The notes under the pieces: model-generated
Told to the model about the DNA's origin: nothing
Database searches by the model: none
The model's input: the letters and a program-made list of their open reading frames with translations, nothing else
Assembly (NCBI RefSeq): GCF_002807685.1
Contig: NZ_PEAX01000005.1
Span: 186,001 to 250,000 of the forward strand
Source: Neoalteromonas flava
Lineage (GTDB): Bacteria; Pseudomonadota; Gammaproteobacteria; Enterobacterales; Alteromonadaceae
Reading direction: 5' to 3'
DNA length: 64,000 nt
Program-made: the position numbers and the translations under genes
Shown: positions 61,235 through 64,000 of the stretch, one piece after another
Layout: the number at the start of each line of letters is the position of its first letter
Position numbering within the stretch: position 1 is the first letter of the stretch

Positions 61235-61295
61235 ATTTGGGGTTGGTCAAATGATAGGGTAATCTCTATTTAATCACTTCAGGCAGAGCCGTCTT

Positions 61296-62594
61296 ATGAA
61301 AAAAATGGTGTTATCTCTTTTTGTTGGTCTGACCACATTCAGTGTGGTAGCTAAACCTAGCCCCACCCAACTCAGTGAAATGAGCGGAGAAATTGAAGCG
61401 CAAGTTATCAATTGGCGGCATCATTTTCATGAGTTCCCCGAGTTGTCCAATCGTGAATTCAAAACTGCAGCATACATTGAAAAGTACCTACGTGATTTAG
61501 GGCTTGAAGTGCAAACCGGTGTAGCTAAAACCGGTGTGGTCGCGGTTTTAGATAGCGGAAAGCCTGGTCCTGTGGTGGCGCTGCGCGCCGATATGGATGG
61601 ACTGCCAGTTTTGGAGCAGAATGATTTACCTTATCGTTCAGTACAACGTGGCGAATTCAATGGCAATGATGTGCCGGTCATGCATGCCTGTGGTCATGAT
61701 ACTCACATGGCTATGCTGATGGGGGCCGCGAAGATCTTAGTTGATGTAAAGGATGAACTGCGCGGACAGGTTAAATTTATCTTCCAACCAGCGGAGGAAG
61801 GTTCGCCAGCAGGAGAAACCGGCGGGGCCGAAGTCATGGTGCAGGAAGGTGTACTCAAGAACCCAGATGTAGATGCGATATTTGGGCTACATATAAGTGC
61901 AGATACCGATGTGGGAAAGGTACGCTATCGCGCGGGTGGCGTTATGGCAGCAGTTGACCCGTTTAAAGTAGTCATTAACGGCAAACAGGCACATGGCGCG
62001 TACCCTTGGCTGAGTGTTGATCCGGTAACTACGGCTGCACAAGTTATTATGGGTTTACAAACCATTGTTAGTCGCGAGTTGAAGTTAATTGACGATGCCG
62101 CCGTGATCACGATTGGTTCTATTCATGGTGGTAATCGCTCGAATATTATTCCGAGTCAAGTTGAGATGGTGGGAACGATTCGTACACTCAATCAACAAGC
62201 ACGTGATCACATCTATGAAGCATTGCCGCGCAAAGTGCATGCAATAGCGGAAAGTATGCGTGCTACGGCGGAGGTAACTCTGCCGCTTGACTATAACTAT
62301 CCAATTACCTTCAATGACCCCGAGTTAATGGCTGCGATGTTGCCCACTATTCAGCGTACCGCTGGAGAGGCTAATGCATTGCATTCTAAGCCTGTGACCG
62401 GTGCTGAGGATTTTTCATTCTTCCAGGAGCAAGTTCCGGGTGTATATTTATGGGTGGGCGGTAAGCCGTTGGATGTTAAGGCTGAGGATGCGCCTGCACA
62501 CCATACGCCAGAGTTTTACGTAGATGACAGTGGTATGCGCCTCGGCGTGGATTTGCTGACCAATATGACAGTTGATTATTTGTTTAATAATTAA
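61296..62594 (+). CDS. Exported M20-family amidohydrolase
   Basis: 432 residues with a signal peptide (MKKMVLSLFVGLTTFSVVAK) and an M20D amidohydrolase: RHHFHEFPELSNREFKT, ADMDGLPVLEQNDLPY, the metal-site MHACGHDTHMAMLMGAAKIL, FIFQPAEEG and the C-terminal GAEDFSFFQEQVPGVYLWVG. Members deacylate N-acyl amino acids (hippurate or IAA-amino acid hydrolase type). Periplasmic action is inferred from the signal. Stands alone after the rho terminator. Confidence 0.92.
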   Translation: MKKMVLSLFVGLTTFSVVAKPSPTQLSEMSGEIEAQVINWRHHFHEFPELSNREFKTAAYIEKYLRDLGLEVQTGVAKTGVVAVLDSGKPGPVVALRADMDGLPVLEQNDLPYRSVQRGEFNGNDVPVMHACGHDTHMAMLMGAAKILVDVKDELRGQVKFIFQPAEEGSPAGETGGAEVMVQEGVLKNPDVDAIFGLHISADTDVGKVRYRAGGVMAAVDPFKVVINGKQAHGAYPWLSVDPVTTAAQVIMGLQTIVSRELKLIDDAAVITIGSIHGGNRSNIIPSQVEMVGTIRTLNQQARDHIYEALPRKVHAIAESMRATAEVTLPLDYNYPITFNDPELMAAMLPTIQRTAGEANALHSKPVTGAEDFSFFQEQVPGVYLWVGGKPLDVKAEDAPAHHTPEFYVDDSGMRLGVDLLTNMTVDYLFNN

Positions 62595-62612
62595 TCTCGA
62601 GCTAATGGCCCA

Positions 62613-64000
62613 ATGGTGATCGAGTTTTTGCTCAAAAATAAACGAATAACGGCAACGCTGTTGTCGTTATTCGGAATGCTATTACATTGGATCCCCCCGC
62701 CATTTGAAACGCAAGGCTTGTTCTCTTTCGGCTTTGCATTTGCCATATTTATAGGCCTACTGTTTGGCTTTAAAACCGCTTGTCTAAGTAGTATTTTTAT
62801 TAGTTTGCCGTACTGGTCACCGGTTATTTATGGTTCTCCAGTATTGGGTGTGCAGTTATATCATCCGCTAGTTATTGCGGTTATGCTGAGTCAACCCATC
62901 GTGGTGGCATATTATTGCTATAAGAGGCCAATCAAGCGAACCTTAGTGATCGGGCTTGGTTATTGGTTAGCGTTTATTATTCCGCTGCTAATAATGCTGT
63001 TTTATAGTGCCAATCCGTACAGTATTGTACTTGCTTTTACTGCTATGGCAGTGACCTGTTTTTCAGCCATTATTAGTCTAGTGATTGGGCACTTTTTATT
63101 CATTGGGCGATTTATGATCTGGCCTTCCAGTCAAACGCCAATGATTGAAGTGAGAGTGTTGTTTCAATACTTTTTTGCCGGTGTGTTTTTTATTGCTTTG
63201 GTGACGGTGATTTATTTTTACATCGCCAATTTTCAAGCGCAGCAAAAACAACAACTGCTATCCTACATGCAACAACGTTCGCAGGTGCTAAGTGATCAAC
63301 TCGCTAGCTTTTTCACTCGCCATCAATCGGCGATTACCCTAGCCTCGCGTATCTTGGAACGTTCCCCCGAGCTAAGTGATCGTGTATTAACCGAACTGGC
63401 GCCGCAAAACCCAGAATTTCTTACCTTCTTAGTCACTGATAAGGATGGTAATATCACTCACGCTTACCCACAATCCGTGTTGACGCTAGCGAAGCGTACC
63501 GGATTTCTCTCAGTCGCTAGTCGCGATTATTTTTATCGAGCCAAAGAGACTGCACGCCCCTATATCTCTGCAGCGTTTCAGGGGCGCGGTTTTGGTAATG
63601 ACAACATTGTTGCTGTATCGGCACCAATGTACAACGAGGACGGTGAGTTTATCGGAATTGTTGAAGGCTCGCTTGGGCTCAATGAGTTCAATTTGTACGA
63701 TGACCGCAATCTCACTGGATTTGTTACCATGGTCAGCGATCCACTTAATCAGGTGGTATACGCCAACAGTAGCCTTGAATTTGAACGCTTGTTTGATATC
63801 GGTTCTTTTCCCTGCCTAGTCAGCAAGTGTAATCAGGCAACCGTATCTCTGGCTGGAAAAAATTGGTTCGTACAATCAAAACACGATGGACCGAAACAAT
63901 GGTCCACTCACGTATTTTATCCTCAAGACGAGTATATCGAAGCGACTTCTAAATATTTGTTGTTGGCATTAGTGGTGCTCCTGCTGCTTGGTGCTGTGGG
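62613..64000 (+). CDS. Membrane sensor with Cache domain (partial, C-terminus outside window)
   Basis: An open frame from ATG 62613 runs off the window end without a stop (about 460 codons). The first ~175 residues form five or six TM helices (LFSFGFAFAIFIGLLFGFKT, SIVLAFTAMAVTCFSAIISL). A further TM near 190-210 leads to a periplasmic double-Cache-like domain (QQRSQVLSDQLASFFTRHQS, SVASRDYFYRAKETARPYIS, VAVSAPMYNEDGEFIGIVEG). Another TM (about 450) lies at the edge. The missing output could be GGDEF, EAL or histidine kinase. Part of the sequence is easily missed because the gene has no end here. Confidence 0.75.
   Translation, partial: MVIEFLLKNKRITATLLSLFGMLLHWIPPPFETQGLFSFGFAFAIFIGLLFGFKTACLSSIFISLPYWSPVIYGSPVLGVQLYHPLVIAVMLSQPIVVAYYCYKRPIKRTLVIGLGYWLAFIIPLLIMLFYSANPYSIVLAFTAMAVTCFSAIISLVIGHFLFIGRFMIWPSSQTPMIEVRVLFQYFFAGVFFIALVTVIYFYIANFQAQQKQQLLSYMQQRSQVLSDQLASFFTRHQSAITLASRILERSPELSDRVLTELAPQNPEFLTFLVTDKDGNITHAYPQSVLTLAKRTGFLSVASRDYFYRAKETARPYISAAFQGRGFGNDNIVAVSAPMYNEDGEFIGIVEGSLGLNEFNLYDDRNLTGFVTMVSDPLNQVVYANSSLEFERLFDIGSFPCLVSKCNQATVSLAGKNWFVQSKHDGPKQWSTHVFYPQDEYIEATSKYLLLALVVLLLLGAV

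Overview
This 64 kb window reads as ordinary chromosome of a marine-type gammaproteobacterium, most likely order Alteromonadales (Idiomarina/Alteromonas/Shewanella neighbourhood). The reasons are the linked blocks pilM-ponA, argCBFGHA, cpxRA with a CpxP-like gene, secB-gpsA-grxC-gpmI-envC-yibQ, psd-rsgA-orn-tRNA-Gly, maoP next to ilvIH, tatABC-tatD, hemB-ppx/gppA-rhlB-trxA-rho, and a GlyGly-CTERM protein. The species cannot be fixed from the sequence alone. There is no rRNA, CRISPR array, transposase or prophage.

Layout. 1-6.9 kb: the start of pilM, divergent ponA (PBP1A), NAD malic enzyme, an MBL hydrolase, and a small PAS / SpoIIAA-like pair. 6.9-13.6 kb: a leftward arginine operon (argC, B, F, G, H, A) behind three phased ARG boxes and a long perfect hairpin. 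14-16.6 kb: mgsA, then a multi-TM chemoreceptor coupled to a DUF6436-like protein. 16.6-21 kb: a divergent CpxP-like gene / cpxRA envelope-stress locus with four phased CpxR half-sites, then pldB-like and trmL. 21-25 kb is the most accessory part: an orphan double-glycine-leader bacteriocin-like peptide, several small membrane proteins, ppiC, and an AT-rich lipoprotein/membrane-protein pair.

25-30 kb: a VIT/VWA protein with a rhombosortase-type tail lies divergent from a TetR-family regulator and an MFS-acyltransferase fusion. Repeated ATYGAACA-N-TGTTCRAT operators sit between them. 30-42.6 kb: conserved housekeeping genes (gpsA, secB, grxC, rhodanese, gpmI, envC, a PLP dehydratase, yibQ, a MerC-like protein, GDPD, a DMT transporter, psd, rsgA, orn). 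42.8-43.1 kb: tRNA-Gly(GCC), whose last 20 nt plus 78 nt of downstream DNA are tandemly repeated, in the style of the E. coli rtT repeats. 43-48 kb: a DUF4442 protein, maoP, ilvIH and a secreted unknown. 47.7-53 kb: tatABC, a small exported protein, tatD, a diguanylate cyclase and hemB form a tightly packed rightward run. 53-61 kb: ppx/gppA and rhlB face trxA and rho. A two-receiver histidine-kinase-like protein with a degenerate ATPase domain and a Ca/Na antiporter are inserted between trxA and rho, and rho has a short upstream ORF that overlaps its start. 61-64 kb: an exported M20 amidohydrolase and a membrane/Cache sensor cut by the window end.

The best candidates for something undescribed are the tRNA-tail repeat, the orphan bacteriocin-like gene, the operator array shared by the VIT/VWA gene and the lipid MFS-acyltransferase, the pseudokinase-like two-receiver protein beside rho, and the arg-operon hairpin. 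No wholly new multi-gene system is evident.
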